Notes: a model not told the origin generated them from the sequence alone. Positions 47,046-56,771 are shown, numbered from the stretch's first letter. The stretch: DNA of 64,000 bases from Glaciecola sp041380235 (GCF_041380235.1 NZ_JBGIYY010000007.1:124001-188000), one strand, 5' to 3'. Translations and numbers: made by a program.

Positions 47046-47995
47046 TGGCTAATACGCGCGCATTTGCGCCCGCCTCAATAGGCAACGTAAGCCTGGGTTT
47101 TGATATTCTAGGTGCCGCGCTAGCGCCCATTGACGGCGAACTATTAGGTGACTGGGTTGAGGTAGAAGACGCACCGCAGTTTTCGCTGAGCGTGGATGGT
47201 CGATTTGCGGATCGTTTACCCCCAGGTGAAAACAGCAACATCGTGACTCGCTGCTATGACTTTTTTCAGCAGGCTTTAGTGAGCAACAATAAACCCATAT
47301 TGCAGGTTAAGATGCACTTGCATAAAGCCTTGCCAATCGGCAGTGGCTTAGGCTCAAGTGCGGCTTCTATTGTGGCCGCGTTTTATGCTTTGAATGAGCA
47401 TGCCAATAAGGCATTTGATCAAGATACCTTGCTACTGATGATGGGAGAGCTTGAGGGGCAAATCAGCGGCAGCATTCATTATGATAATGTGGCGCCGAGC
47501 TATTTAGGCGGCATGACCTTGATGACCGGTAAAGAGCGCCCAGTTTGCAGCACATTGCCCGTGTTTGATGATTGGTATTGGATTACCTGCTATTCAGGCT
47601 TATCGGTATCGACTGCGGCCGCTCGCAATATTCTGCCGCGTCAGTATGAGCTCGGTACTACCTTAACATTTGGTCGGCAAGTGGGCGTGTTTGTGCATGC
47701 CTTGCATACTGGCGATAGAGCCCTAGCCGCATCGGTAATGCAAGATGTGATTGCTGAGAAGCACCGCAAAACGCTGTTGCCTAAATTTGACGAAGCGCGA
47801 GCTTACAGCTTACAGCAAAACGGCCTTGCTTTTGGAATTTCTGGGTCGGGTCCAACGGTATTTGCCGTTAGCAACCAGCTGGAGAGTGCGAAACGCATCC
47901 AAACTTGGCTAAATGAACATTATATTCAGAATCAAGATGGCTTTAGCCATATTTGTCAGATCGACAGCGCAGGTGCTAGAGTGCTCGCTGCATAA
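47045..47995 (+). CDS. thrB: homoserine kinase
   Basis: A GHMP kinase of 316 residues that phosphorylates homoserine. The ATP loop is PIGSGLGSSAASIVAAF near residue 97, APASIGNVSLGFDILG is the N-terminal substrate block, and FGISGSGPTVFAV is motif 3 near residue 260. It starts at the last base of the thrA stop and is the second gene of the threonine operon. Confidence 0.95.
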   Translation: MANTRAFAPASIGNVSLGFDILGAALAPIDGELLGDWVEVEDAPQFSLSVDGRFADRLPPGENSNIVTRCYDFFQQALVSNNKPILQVKMHLHKALPIGSGLGSSAASIVAAFYALNEHANKAFDQDTLLLMMGELEGQISGSIHYDNVAPSYLGGMTLMTGKERPVCSTLPVFDDWYWITCYSGLSVSTAAARNILPRQYELGTTLTFGRQVGVFVHALHTGDRALAASVMQDVIAEKHRKTLLPKFDEARAYSLQQNGLAFGISGSGPTVFAVSNQLESAKRIQTWLNEHYIQNQDGFSHICQIDSAGARVLAA

Positions 47996-48007
47996 GGGAT
48001 ATTACAC

Positions 48008-49297
48008 GTGGAATTAGAAAATTTAAAAGTCGCAAGTGACAAAGTATCATTTGCCCAAGCGGTAAAAAAAGGCCTAGGACAAAATCAAGGCTTATACTTT
48101 CCAACTGATTTAAGACCAATGACCAACATCGATGCACTATTGGCTATGCCCTTGGTAGAGCGTAGTCAGGCGATCATTAAGCATTTAGTGGGCGACGAAA
48201 TGTCTCCAGAGCTACTCGATGAGCTTATACATAATGCCTTTAATTTTCCTGCGCCATTGGTCAAGGTTAAAGATGGCATTTATTGTTTAGAGCTTTTTCA
48301 CGGGCCCACACTCGCATTTAAAGACTTCGGTGGTCGATTTATGGCGCAGTGCCTTGCGAATATTAGCGAAGGCAAGCCAGTTACCATACTTACCGCCACC
48401 TCAGGCGATACGGGTGCCGCCGTAGCTCACGCGTTTTATGGCATCGAAAATATTCAGGTGGTAATTTTGTTTCCCAAAAATAAAATTAGCCCCTTGCAAG
48501 AGAAGCTATTTACTACCTTGGGCGGAAATATTCATACCATGGCGGTGGAGGGTGATTTTGATGACTGCCAGCAATTGGTAAAAACCGCCTTTGATGATGC
48601 AGATGTGCGTGAAGGCTTGCATCTTAACTCGGCAAACTCAATTAATATTAGTCGTTTGCTGGCGCAAGTGTGTTACTACTTTGAAGCTATTGCACAATTG
48701 CCAAAAGAACAGCAAGACAAGGCGGTATTTGCTGTGCCCAGTGGGAATTTTGGGAATTTGACTGCGGGCATTATTGCTAAAACCCTGGGCCTACCGATTA
48801 AGCGCTTTATTGCTTCTACCAATGCCAACGATACGGTTCCTAGATATCTGGTAAGCGGCGAATGGTCACCTAAGCCTACAGTACCCACTATTTCTAACGC
48901 AATGGACGTCAGCCAACCAAACAATTGGCCAAGAATAGAGGCCTTAGTGGAGAAAGGCTATTTTGATAAAGCTCTGTTGACCGGCGAGTCGGTCGATGAA
49001 GACTATACGCAAGTCGCTATGAAGCAGCTTCAGACGCTTGGCTATATTAGTGAGCCGCATGCAGCCATTGGCTATCGAGGTCTTACTCGTCAGTTACAAG
49101 AAGGCGAGGTAGGTATATTTTTAGGAACAGCTCATCCTGCAAAATTTAGAGAAACGGTTGAAAATGTCTTAGGGCAGCCTATTCATTTACCACAAGCACT
49201 GGTCGATTGTGCCAGTAAAGCCTCCCTAAATGGCGAACTCAAAGCTGACTATCAAGCCCTTAAAGAATATATGTTTGCAACCCTAGGCGCGAAATAG
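48008..49297 (+). CDS. thrC: threonine synthase
   Basis: A fold-type II PLP enzyme of 429 residues that converts homoserine phosphate to threonine. The PLP lysine is in HGPTLAFKDFGGRFMAQ, with ATSGDTGAAVAHAF for phosphate binding and VPSGNFGNLTAG. It starts with GTG at 48008 (MELENLKV), 12 bases after thrB. It is the third gene of thrABC, and ung follows after seven bases, so read-through is likely. Confidence 0.95.
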   Translation: MELENLKVASDKVSFAQAVKKGLGQNQGLYFPTDLRPMTNIDALLAMPLVERSQAIIKHLVGDEMSPELLDELIHNAFNFPAPLVKVKDGIYCLELFHGPTLAFKDFGGRFMAQCLANISEGKPVTILTATSGDTGAAVAHAFYGIENIQVVILFPKNKISPLQEKLFTTLGGNIHTMAVEGDFDDCQQLVKTAFDDADVREGLHLNSANSINISRLLAQVCYYFEAIAQLPKEQQDKAVFAVPSGNFGNLTAGIIAKTLGLPIKRFIASTNANDTVPRYLVSGEWSPKPTVPTISNAMDVSQPNNWPRIEALVEKGYFDKALLTGESVDEDYTQVAMKQLQTLGYISEPHAAIGYRGLTRQLQEGEVGIFLGTAHPAKFRETVENVLGQPIHLPQALVDCASKASLNGELKADYQALKEYMFATLGAK

Positions 49298-49304
49298 GCT
49301 GGTT

Positions 49305-49982
49305 ATGCAACACGCTCGAAATGCCCTTAATTGGGAAGATTTATTAGCGTCTGAAAAAGCGCAAGAATATTTTACGACTTTAATGCAATTTGTTGCCCAA
49401 GAACGCGCATCTGGGCAGACTATCTACCCTCCCAAGCAAGATGTGTTTAATGCTTTTAAATACTGTGAGGTAAGTAATCTTAAGGTTGTAATTATTGGTC
49501 AGGATCCCTATCACGGACCAAACCAAGCTCATGGTTTGTGTTTTTCTGTTAGGCGGGGTAATAAAGTTCCTCCGTCTTTGCGCAATATCTATAAGGAGCT
49601 TAGTCAAGATATTGAGGGCTTCAACATACCTGAGCACGGTGAGTTGACAGATTGGGCGAAGCAGGGCGTACTATTGCTCAATACGGTTTTAACAGTAAGA
49701 GATGGACAAGCGCATTCGCACAAAAATCAGGGGTGGGAAACTTTTACCGATACCGTGATAAGTCGCATAAGTGAAAACCTAGAGGGATTGGTGTTTTTAC
49801 TTTGGGGCAGTCCTGCACAAAAAAAAGCAAGTTTGATTGACATGTCTAAGCACTATATATTGAGTGCTGCACATCCGTCACCGCTATCGGCACATCGGGG
49901 CTTTTGGGGCTGCAAACATTTTAGTGAGACTAATCGAATTTTGAAAAAAAACGATCTAAGCCCCATTCAGTGGCAGGTTTAA
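49305..49982 (+). CDS. ung: uracil-DNA glycosylase
   Basis: A family-1 UDG of 225 residues that removes uracil from DNA in base-excision repair. Motifs: GQDPYHGPNQAHGLCFS with catalytic Asp, LLLNTVLTV, and AAHPSPLSAHRGF with catalytic His. The start ATG at 49305 is seven bases after thrC, an unusual attachment of a repair gene to an amino-acid operon. A terminator structure follows between it and the convergent DUF3545 gene. Confidence 0.95.
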   Translation: MQHARNALNWEDLLASEKAQEYFTTLMQFVAQERASGQTIYPPKQDVFNAFKYCEVSNLKVVIIGQDPYHGPNQAHGLCFSVRRGNKVPPSLRNIYKELSQDIEGFNIPEHGELTDWAKQGVLLLNTVLTVRDGQAHSHKNQGWETFTDTVISRISENLEGLVFLLWGSPAQKKASLIDMSKHYILSAAHPSPLSAHRGFWGCKHFSETNRILKKNDLSPIQWQV

Positions 49983-49995
49983 TACGAACAAAAAA

Positions 49996-50022
49996 ACCTG
50001 AAGGATAGGACATCATTCAGGT
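49996..50022 (-). terminator. terminator of the DUF3545 gene
   Basis: ACCTGAA and TTCAGGT form a 7-bp stem with a 13-base loop. An A run on the plus strand before the stem supplies the T run on the minus strand. It may also stop ung transcripts. Confidence 0.7.
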
Positions 50023-50029
50023 CTTCTAT

Positions 50030-50209
50030 TTAGCGAGAGAGTTGCTCTAATTCTAATTCAAGGCTCACATCCATATCGGTGAGTTCTTGTTTTAGACGGT
50101 ATTTTTCTTTTATAGCTTCGATTTCACGCCACTTGCACTTTTTGGCCTTTCCTTTGGTGGGACGAGTTTCTTTATCAATTACAGAAAGAATGTCTACTGA
50201 ATCCATCAT
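50030..50209 (-). CDS. DUF3545 family protein, 59 residues
   Basis: A small basic, helical protein starting at one of two adjacent ATGs (50207-50209 first), with GGAGC upstream. The middle, KAKKCKWREIEAIKEKYRL, and the acidic end, DMDVSLELELEQL, match DUF3545, a short family in Alteromonadales and Vibrionales with no known function. The 60-residue size made it easy to miss. It is likely a single gene convergent with ung. Confidence 0.85.
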   Translation of the reverse strand: MMDSVDILSVIDKETRPTKGKAKKCKWREIEAIKEKYRLKQELTDMDVSLELELEQLSR

Positions 50210-50420
50210 TTGGATGCTCCTGTCAACTACTTCGAACCAGCGGTGACTTGATGTCCATATTACAGCTCATCACCTAATTTCATTAACTAAGCGACACGAG
50301 ATATGGTCTCGGTTAATGTGTGTTAGTTGTACCATAAAACGCATTATCTTGATATAAATAAAGTTACATTGGTGTTAAATTTTTATTAAGGTGTGAGTGT
50401 GTCGCCTCGGCCGAAGCGAC

Positions 50421-50452
50421 CACTGTGCTTGACTTATTAGTCAAGCACAGTG
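50421..50452. terminator. perfect 14-bp hairpin after pgi
   Basis: CACTGTGCTTGACT and AGTCAAGCACAGTG flank TATT, four bases past the pgi stop on the minus strand. A smaller hairpin GTCGC...GCGAC (50401-50420) follows. No T run is seen, so it may be an mRNA 3' stabiliser or a weak terminator. The remaining gap 50210-50456 shows no gene. Confidence 0.6.
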
Positions 50453-50456
50453 ACGC

Positions 50457-52097
50457 TTATTGATTGTTAATAAAATGTTTAATTAGCTTTTCGGTAGAGG
50501 CATCGATCCCGTCCATACTCATGTCGCCTTCAATCATGTCATAAACGTCGTTACCCAATACCTTGCCTAATTCTACACCCCATTGATCAAATGAATTCAA
50601 ACCCCAAATGCAACCCTGCACTAGCACCTTGTGCTCATACATAGCAATTAATGCGCCAAGGGTTTTAGGGTTGACCTCATTAAATAACAACATATTGCTT
50701 GGATGGTTACCCGCCATGGTTTTGTGGGCAGCTAAGTTCAGTTTTTCAGCTTCGTTAAGTGATGATGTATTGAGATCATCTAAGCAATCTTCGAAGCTTT
50801 TGCCCTGCATTAGTGCTTGTGCCTGTCCAAAACAGTTCGACGCCAACATATTGTGGTGAGTATCGTCTTGATTGTGCACCTTTAGGGGGAACATAAAATC
50901 AACAGGGATTGGTAAGTTGCTCTGATGAATCAACTGATAGAAGGAGTGTTGTCCGTTTGTACCTTCACTGCCCCAAATAATAGGACCCGTGCCGTAGTCT
51001 ACGGTGCGTCCGTCGAGCGTGGTCGATTTGCCATTACTTTCCATGTCGAGCTGCTGCACATATGCGGGAAATCCGCGCAAGTAATGATAATAAGGCAGTA
51101 AGGCGTGGGACTGAGCACCCATAAAATTGCGATACCAAACGCCTAACATGGCTAATATAACGGGCATGTTCTTTTCAAAAGGTGCTTCTTGAAAATGGCA
51201 ATCCATTTCATAAGCACCTTTTAGTAAGGCCTCGAAGTGCTTATACCCTACTGTCAGGCTAATAGGTAATCCAATGGCAGACCACAAAGAATAACGCCCA
51301 CCTACCCAATCTCCCATTGGGAATACGTTTTCTTTATCCATGCCAAACTCAACCGCAGCTTTTACATTTGAAGAAACGGCGACAAAATGCTTAGCAATGT
51401 CTTTTTGTTCAGTTCCTTGCTGTAAAAACCATGCCTTTGCCGTCAATGTGTTTTGCAAGGTTTCTTGGGTGCTAAACGACTTTGATGACATCACAAAAAG
51501 GGTTTGCTCAGCGTCGAGTTGTGCGAGCACATCTTGAATATGACAGCCGTCTACATTCGCAACAAAATGTGTTTTTATGCCTTTTTTCCAATATGGTTTG
51601 AGACTTTCAGTGACAATTTTGGGCCCCAAGAAAGAACCACCAATACCGATGCTAACAATGGTATGGATAGGTTTTCCGGTATAGCCTGTATGTTTACCGT
51701 TATGCACCATTTCGGTAAATGACTGCACTTTTGCAAGGGTCTCTAGTACCTCAGGCATCACGTTTTTACCATCGACTTTTACCGACTTGCCTGAAAAATT
51801 ACGCAGAGCAGTATGCAATACTGCTCGGTTTTCAGTCACGTTAATTGCCTTACCAGAAAACATATTTTTTATTTTCTTTTTAAGTTCGCGTTGTTCTGCC
51901 AGCTCAAACAATGCATCTAAGACTTCTTGAGTGATCAAGTTCTTAGAATAATCTAGCGTAATGCCGGCGATTCCCAGTGTGTATCTATCAGCACGAGCGG
52001 GGTCTTTAATGAACATATCGCGCATATGGTGGCGTTTTACCAGTGGTGCAAGTTTTTCTAGTTCCGACCAAGCCGGCGCATTACGTAGTTTTTGCAT
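50457..52097 (-). CDS. pgi: glucose-6-phosphate isomerase
   Basis: Interconverts glucose-6-phosphate and fructose-6-phosphate in the cytoplasm. The chosen start (MQKLRNAPAWSELEKLA) gives 546 residues, close to the family's 549. Signature blocks: GIGGSFLGPKIVTESLKPYW, MGDWVGGRYSLWSAIGLP, IIWGSEGTNGQHSFYQLIHQ and the final YDMIEG-type tail. It lies 34 bases after tal on the same strand, linking glycolysis and the pentose-phosphate pathway. Confidence 0.95.
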   Translation of the reverse strand: MQKLRNAPAWSELEKLAPLVKRHHMRDMFIKDPARADRYTLGIAGITLDYSKNLITQEVLDALFELAEQRELKKKIKNMFSGKAINVTENRAVLHTALRNFSGKSVKVDGKNVMPEVLETLAKVQSFTEMVHNGKHTGYTGKPIHTIVSIGIGGSFLGPKIVTESLKPYWKKGIKTHFVANVDGCHIQDVLAQLDAEQTLFVMSSKSFSTQETLQNTLTAKAWFLQQGTEQKDIAKHFVAVSSNVKAAVEFGMDKENVFPMGDWVGGRYSLWSAIGLPISLTVGYKHFEALLKGAYEMDCHFQEAPFEKNMPVILAMLGVWYRNFMGAQSHALLPYYHYLRGFPAYVQQLDMESNGKSTTLDGRTVDYGTGPIIWGSEGTNGQHSFYQLIHQSNLPIPVDFMFPLKVHNQDDTHHNMLASNCFGQAQALMQGKSFEDCLDDLNTSSLNEAEKLNLAAHKTMAGNHPSNMLLFNEVNPKTLGALIAMYEHKVLVQGCIWGLNSFDQWGVELGKVLGNDVYDMIEGDMSMDGIDASTEKLIKHFINNQ

Positions 52098-52131
52098 GAC
52101 AGTTTCCGAAGGTAATAGGGTGGACGACAGC

Positions 52132-53085
52132 TTAAAAGCGTGACTGCAAAATGCTTTCGAGTTTAACTTGGTCGGCCGCAAAATTGCGAATGCCTTCCGC
52201 TAGTTTTTCAGTAGCCATTGGATCTTGGTTCATATCCCAGCGAAATGTCGCTTCATCGAGTTTATTCGATGCTGTTTTCGACGGGCCTTTGTCAATTAAT
52301 ACGGGGTTTAATTCCCCCTTAGTTTGACCAAGTTCTTCAAGCAATTGGGGGCTAATAGTCAGTCTATCGCAGCCGGCTAAGGCTACGATTTCGCCAGTAT
52401 TTCTAAAGCTCGCACCCATTACAACAGTCTTATAGCCGTGATCTTTATAATAATTGTAAATATGACTGACAGATTTTACGCCTGGGTCGTTAGCTCCCTC
52501 AAAATCTTCGTTGCTGCTGTTTGCTTTGTACCAGTCTAAAATGCGACCTACAAAAGGCGATATTAAGAATACGCCGGCCTCGGCGCACGCACGTGCCTGC
52601 GCAAAACTAAATAGCAAGGTTAAGTTACAGTTTATGCCTTCCTTTTCGAGCACTTCAGCGGCTTTTATACCCTCCCAAGTCGATGCTATTTTAATCAAAA
52701 TGCGTGATTTATCTACCCCAACCGCATCATAAAGAGCAATCAATTCGTGTGCCTTATCAATGGTAGCTTGGGTATTAAATGACAAGCGAGCATCAACTTC
52801 AGTGGAAATACGACCCGGAATCACGCCAACGATTTCTTTGCCAATGGCGACAGCTAAATGGTCACATGCTTTATTGACCTGCACACTTATTTCGTTTGAT
52901 TGTGTTTTGGCATAAGCAATAGCCGCTTCAATAAGTGATTGGTATTGCGGTAAGGCCGCAGCTTTTAGCAATAATGAAGGATTGGTAGTAGCATCTACAG
53001 GCTGATATTTTTTAATCGCCTCGATGTCACCGGTATCGGCAACTACGGTGGTCAATGAGCGTAATGATTGCAAGTGATTTGACAT
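52132..53085 (-). CDS. tal: transaldolase
   Basis: Transfers a three-carbon unit between sedoheptulose-7-phosphate and glyceraldehyde-3-phosphate. Starting at MSNHLQSLRSLTTVV gives 317 residues, the TalB length. DATTNPSLLLKAA is the family N-terminal block, and the Schiff-base Lys is in RILIKIASTWEG. Upstream in-frame residues from 53175 are not family-like. It is first of two genes with pgi. Confidence 0.94.
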   Translation of the reverse strand: MSNHLQSLRSLTTVVADTGDIEAIKKYQPVDATTNPSLLLKAAALPQYQSLIEAAIAYAKTQSNEISVQVNKACDHLAVAIGKEIVGVIPGRISTEVDARLSFNTQATIDKAHELIALYDAVGVDKSRILIKIASTWEGIKAAEVLEKEGINCNLTLLFSFAQARACAEAGVFLISPFVGRILDWYKANSSNEDFEGANDPGVKSVSHIYNYYKDHGYKTVVMGASFRNTGEIVALAGCDRLTISPQLLEELGQTKGELNPVLIDKGPSKTASNKLDEATFRWDMNQDPMATEKLAEGIRNFAADQVKLESILQSRF

Positions 53086-53376
53086 GTATATCCTATGTAC
53101 GTGGCTTAGACAGTTTCGTGGCTTAAGCATAGCAAGTTCTGAGGGGGTATGACCAGAAATGCATAGCGCTAGCAAAGAGAAATTTTAAGTTGATGCAAGA
53201 TTGCAGGCTTTGATTGGTCGTAAAACAGTTTAATAGCGTATGCTTTATGGCATATAATCACCCTATAAATGCAAACGAATATCTGATGGAATTGAGCAAC
53301 AGTCGAAATTCGTCGTTACCAAATGCACTATGTTATCGCACGCTTGGGTTAATCATAAAAAGGAAAAAGAGTCACT

Positions 53377-54150
53377 ATGCTATTGGTCGTTTCTCCTGCA
53401 AAAAATATGGACTATCAATCACCTATTCCTGCCGTCACGGCTTCGCAACCGCGCTTAATGGCGCAGACGAAAGCGCTGGTGGGAAAATGCAAAAAGCTAT
53501 CGCCAGCGGATTTAAGTTCGTTAATGGGGATCAGCGATAAGCTTGCTACCTTGAACGCTAATCGCTTTAATAGCTTTGAATTTCCGTTTAGTGACCGCAA
53601 TGCGCGCCCAGCCATTTTTGCATTTAACGGAGATGTTTATGCCGGCTTAGATGCGCTGTCATTAGATGATAAAGCCTTAGCATTTGCGCAGTCGCACATG
53701 AGGATCCTTTCGGGTTTATACGGAGTCTTGAGACCGCTAGACTTAATGCAAGCCTATCGCCTTGAAATGGGGATTAAACTCAACACCAACAAAGGCAAGT
53801 CATTATATGAGTTTTGGGACAAGCAAATTACTGATGTGTTGAACAAAGACCTGCGTGAGCAAGGCGACAATGTATTAGTGAATTTGGCCTCCAATGAATA
53901 TTTTTCTTCAGTAAAGAAAAAGTCTTTAGATGCATTGGTGATCACCCCACACTTTAAAGATGAAAAAAACGGTGTTTATAAAATCATTAGTTTTTACGCA
54001 AAAAAGGCACGGGGCATGATGGCGCGATATATCATTGCGAACCAGTTGACCGAAGCTGCTCAGTTGCAAAACTTTTCTAGTGGTGGCTACCAGTTCGATA
54101 GTTCGCAAAGCACACAAACCGACTATGTGTTTACACGCGCCGCCCAATAA
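53377..54150 (+). CDS. yaaA: peroxide stress protein YaaA
   Basis: A 257-residue member of the DUF328 family, which in E. coli lowers free iron and limits DNA damage under peroxide stress. It starts MLLVVSPAKNMDYQSP, the family opening, and includes LMGISDKLATLNANRF, FNGDVYAGLDA and KKARGMMARYII. AAAAGGAAAAAG precedes the ATG. A longer out-of-frame ORF overlaps its start but has no family match. Confidence 0.95.
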   Translation: MLLVVSPAKNMDYQSPIPAVTASQPRLMAQTKALVGKCKKLSPADLSSLMGISDKLATLNANRFNSFEFPFSDRNARPAIFAFNGDVYAGLDALSLDDKALAFAQSHMRILSGLYGVLRPLDLMQAYRLEMGIKLNTNKGKSLYEFWDKQITDVLNKDLREQGDNVLVNLASNEYFSSVKKKSLDALVITPHFKDEKNGVYKIISFYAKKARGMMARYIIANQLTEAAQLQNFSSGGYQFDSSQSTQTDYVFTRAAQ

Positions 54151-54220
54151 GCGCTAGAAAGTATTAATCTAGAAAGTATTAATAATAAGCTGCTATTAGG
54201 CAGCATCAAAAGGACAAAAC

Positions 54221-54850
54221 ATGCTTAAACTACTGAGTTATCCGGGCACAAGAGGCGTTAGAATTACTTGGGCCTGCGAAGAGTTGGCACTTGACTATGA
54301 GTTTCAGGTGGTCAACCTATACAAGGGCGAGCATAAACAACCTGCCTTTTTAGCCATTAGCCCCACAGGCAAAGTTCCGGTTATACAAGATGATGATTTA
54401 GTCTTGGCAGAGTCTGGTGCGATTGTTACTTATTTGGCCGATAAGGCGAATAAGTTAATCCCCAAAAGTGGCAGCAAAGCCCGTGCACTGTATGATCAAG
54501 CAATGTTCTTTGTGCTAACTGAATTAGAGCAGCCGCTGTGGACCATGGCAAAACACAAGTTTGCTTTTCCTGAAGAAAAGCGCATTCCGGAAGTCATTGC
54601 CTTAGGACAATGGGAGTTTGAAAAAGCATTGGCGATATTCAGTAAAATGCTCGGAGACAGTGAGTATCTTGTTGGAAATGAGTTTACGGTGGCCGATATT
54701 ATTGCAGGGCATACACTGTCTTGGGCAGAGGGCTTTGAACAAACCTTTCCTCAAGAAAATGTTAGCGCATATGCAAAGAGAATATTGTCACGCCCTGGCT
54801 TAGCAGCTGCTAGGGACAAAGAAAAGGCGATAAAGGAAGCACTTAGTTAG
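54221..54850 (+). CDS. glutathione S-transferase
   Basis: A 209-residue GST with a thioredoxin-fold N-terminus (LLSYPGTRGVRITWACEEL), cis-Pro and glutathione motif in GKVPVIQDDDLVLAESGAIV, and an all-helical C-terminal domain (FTVADIIAGHTLSWAEG). The substrate class is not clear. The gene follows yaaA by 70 bases and both could be under stress control. A short direct repeat AGAAAGTATTAAT occurs between the two. Confidence 0.88.
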   Translation: MLKLLSYPGTRGVRITWACEELALDYEFQVVNLYKGEHKQPAFLAISPTGKVPVIQDDDLVLAESGAIVTYLADKANKLIPKSGSKARALYDQAMFFVLTELEQPLWTMAKHKFAFPEEKRIPEVIALGQWEFEKALAIFSKMLGDSEYLVGNEFTVADIIAGHTLSWAEGFEQTFPQENVSAYAKRILSRPGLAAARDKEKAIKEALS

Positions 54851-54875
54851 TAAGTGCTTAGCGCTATTAAACATT

Positions 54876-54900
54876 ACGCATACTGCTGGTCAGTATGCGT
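54876..54900. terminator. bidirectional hairpin
   Basis: ACGCATACTG and CAGTATGCGT form a perfect 10-bp stem with a 5-base loop between the convergent GST and DUF4426 genes. It ends one base before the DUF4426 stop. No T run. Confidence 0.55.
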
Positions 54901-55344
54901 CTACTCTTCATACATTTTTTGTTGAAATTTAAGCACCTGAGTGGTGTTGCCTTGCTTGAGCTCAATATTAAATCGCAGCATTTCTTTGTCATCAAAAGAA
55001 ACGGTGGCGAGGTGGTAAATCGCTTGTCCCTCTTTCACGGTAGTAAAATTAAGATTTTTATTCGTACCGAGTAGGTTTCTAGCACTGCCACTTACTTCTA
55101 TATCGAGCGCTTCTTTACTTTGTTTGTCGAGCACCGATATATTGACTACGGCTTGAGTGGTCGACCGCGTAATATCGTTAGCACGCGCCACTTCAGGTGT
55201 TAAAAAGGTACTTGGGAAGGCTATATAGTGAACTTCCCAGTCACCAAGCGTCTTCTTTTGTTCAGCGCTAGCAGCACTCATCAATAACAAACTACTGAGT
55301 AATAGCGCGCAGGTGTAGGCAACGAGTTTAGTCATTGTTTTCAT
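54901..55344 (-). CDS. DUF4426 periplasmic protein
   Basis: A 147-residue protein with a signal peptide (SAASA-EQ). GDWEVHYIAFPSTFLTPEVA and the later NLNFTTVKEGQAIY fit DUF4426, a beta-rich family of unknown function in Alteromonadales and Vibrionales. It lies 29 bases downstream of the YggT gene on the same strand and is the last gene of the proC-yggT run. Confidence 0.85.
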   Translation of the reverse strand: MKTMTKLVAYTCALLLSSLLLMSAASAEQKKTLGDWEVHYIAFPSTFLTPEVARANDITRSTTQAVVNISVLDKQSKEALDIEVSGSARNLLGTNKNLNFTTVKEGQAIYHLATVSFDDKEMLRFNIELKQGNTTQVLKFQQKMYEE

Positions 55345-55373
55345 ATGTAGTCTCCATTAGTAACGGTCGGCAA

Positions 55374-55919
55374 TTAAATACCAGGACCTAAAATATCGCC
55401 AAATAACATTTTGATGGCCTGAATAGCTAAAATAGCAATTAATACAGACAAGTCTAATCCGCCAATGGGGGGAATCACTCGTCTAATAGGCGCTAAGAAG
55501 GGTTCGGTCAATTGCATCATGACCAGCTCCATCGGATTATTGCCTTGGCTTACCCAGCTTAGGATGACACGTATCAACAGCACTACGAATATAATGGTGA
55601 GTATTTGACTTATTAGCAATGCCAAAGCAGTAATCAGCAGTGGCAGTGCAGGTGGAAACCCGCCTCCAAATATAAGGCTAATTGTAATAACCTTTAAACT
55701 AGCTACTGCGAAAGCAAAGACTAAAGTAGCGGTGTCTAAAGCGCCAATCGAAGGGATTAGCCTGCGCAGAGGACCAACAGCGGGTTGGGTCGCTTTAACT
55801 ACAAATTGACTTACTGGGTTATAAAAGTCTGCTCTTGCTAACTGCAGCCAAAGTCTCAAGATGACCGCCATTAAATATAGATTAAATAGCTGGTCGATTA
55901 AAAAGTAGATCGCACTCAT
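55374..55919 (-). CDS. YggT family membrane protein
   Basis: A 181-residue protein with two copies of the YggT unit, each with a pair of membrane helices and the LRLWLQLARADFYNPVSQFV and VILSWVSQGNNPMELVMMQL helices, followed by PLRRLIPSIGALD and PIRRVIPPIGGLD. Function is unclear; links with cell division and osmotic or polyamine tolerance are reported for the family. It is placed between proC and DUF4426, 15 bases after proC. Confidence 0.9.
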   Translation of the reverse strand: MSAIYFLIDQLFNLYLMAVILRLWLQLARADFYNPVSQFVVKATQPAVGPLRRLIPSIGALDTATLVFAFAVASLKVITISLIFGGGFPPALPLLITALALLISQILTIIFVVLLIRVILSWVSQGNNPMELVMMQLTEPFLAPIRRVIPPIGGLDLSVLIAILAIQAIKMLFGDILGPGI

Positions 55920-55934
55920 ATGTCTGTTGTTTCC

Positions 55935-56756
55935 TTAAAATTCTTTGGCCATTTGCTGGGCACGTGTTACCGCCGCCTGCATCGCTTTTCTGAATATGTG
56001 TGCTACCTCGTGTTTTTGCAAGGTCGCAACCGCTTCGGCTGTAGTTCCCCCTTTTGAGCTTACGTTTGCTCTAAGCGTTTCTAAGGAGATTTCTGGATTT
56101 GCCTTAATCATCTGGGCACTTCCTAGCATTGCTTGCTGGACTAAGAGTCTAGCATCATCTGGGCTTAAGCCCATACTGATTGCTTCGTCTTGCATGGCCT
56201 GTGCAATCAAAAAGAAGTACGCGGGTGAGCTTCCTGCCGCAGCAATAACGGTATCAATATGCTTTTCTTGATCGACTATCAGGGTTTCACCAACATGCCC
56301 CATCATAAATGCGGCAAATTCACCATCTTCCTGACTAACATGCTTTGGTGCGTAAATACCGCTCATCCCATAACCGAGCGACGACGGCGTATTCGGCATG
56401 ACTCTAATTACTTGTTTGTGACCACCTAGCATTTCACTGAGCCGTGCGGTGTTGATACCTGCAGCAATCGATATTACCAGCTTGTTTGCTAAGCCAGTGT
56501 CTTGTAAAAAAGTGTCACAAACCGAGGCCATCAGCTGTGGCTTTACGGCCAATACAAGTACCTCAGAAAATTCGACCGCTATTTTATTTTCCTGCGTAAT
56601 TTCGATACTTAGTGTACTTTTCAATTGTTCTAGTTTGGGCAGGCTAGGATTGCTCGCCATAATCGACGAGGCATCATAGCCATTTGCTACTAAGCCTTCG
56701 ACAATAGCCTTTGTCATATTTCCTGCGCCGATAAAGCTAATTCTTCTAACGCTCAT
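55935..56756 (-). CDS. proC: pyrroline-5-carboxylate reductase
   Basis: A 273-residue NAD(P)H enzyme for the last step of proline synthesis. The N-terminal Rossmann motif is ISFIGAGNMTKAIVEGL. Conserved parts include VKPQLMASV, RVMPNTPSSLGYGMSG and the C-terminal SKGGTTAEAVATL. The start is 15 bases after the yggS stop, so the genes run yggS-proC-yggT-DUF4426 in one unit. Confidence 0.94.
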   Translation of the reverse strand: MSVRRISFIGAGNMTKAIVEGLVANGYDASSIMASNPSLPKLEQLKSTLSIEITQENKIAVEFSEVLVLAVKPQLMASVCDTFLQDTGLANKLVISIAAGINTARLSEMLGGHKQVIRVMPNTPSSLGYGMSGIYAPKHVSQEDGEFAAFMMGHVGETLIVDQEKHIDTVIAAAGSSPAYFFLIAQAMQDEAISMGLSPDDARLLVQQAMLGSAQMIKANPEISLETLRANVSSKGGTTAEAVATLQKHEVAHIFRKAMQAAVTRAQQMAKEF

Positions 56757-56771
56757 GTGCCTCCTGTTTAT

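Noticed and set aside
53214..53540. 108-residue plus-strand ORF overlapping yaaA
   Set aside because: It overlaps the well-supported yaaA start in another frame and has no family signal.
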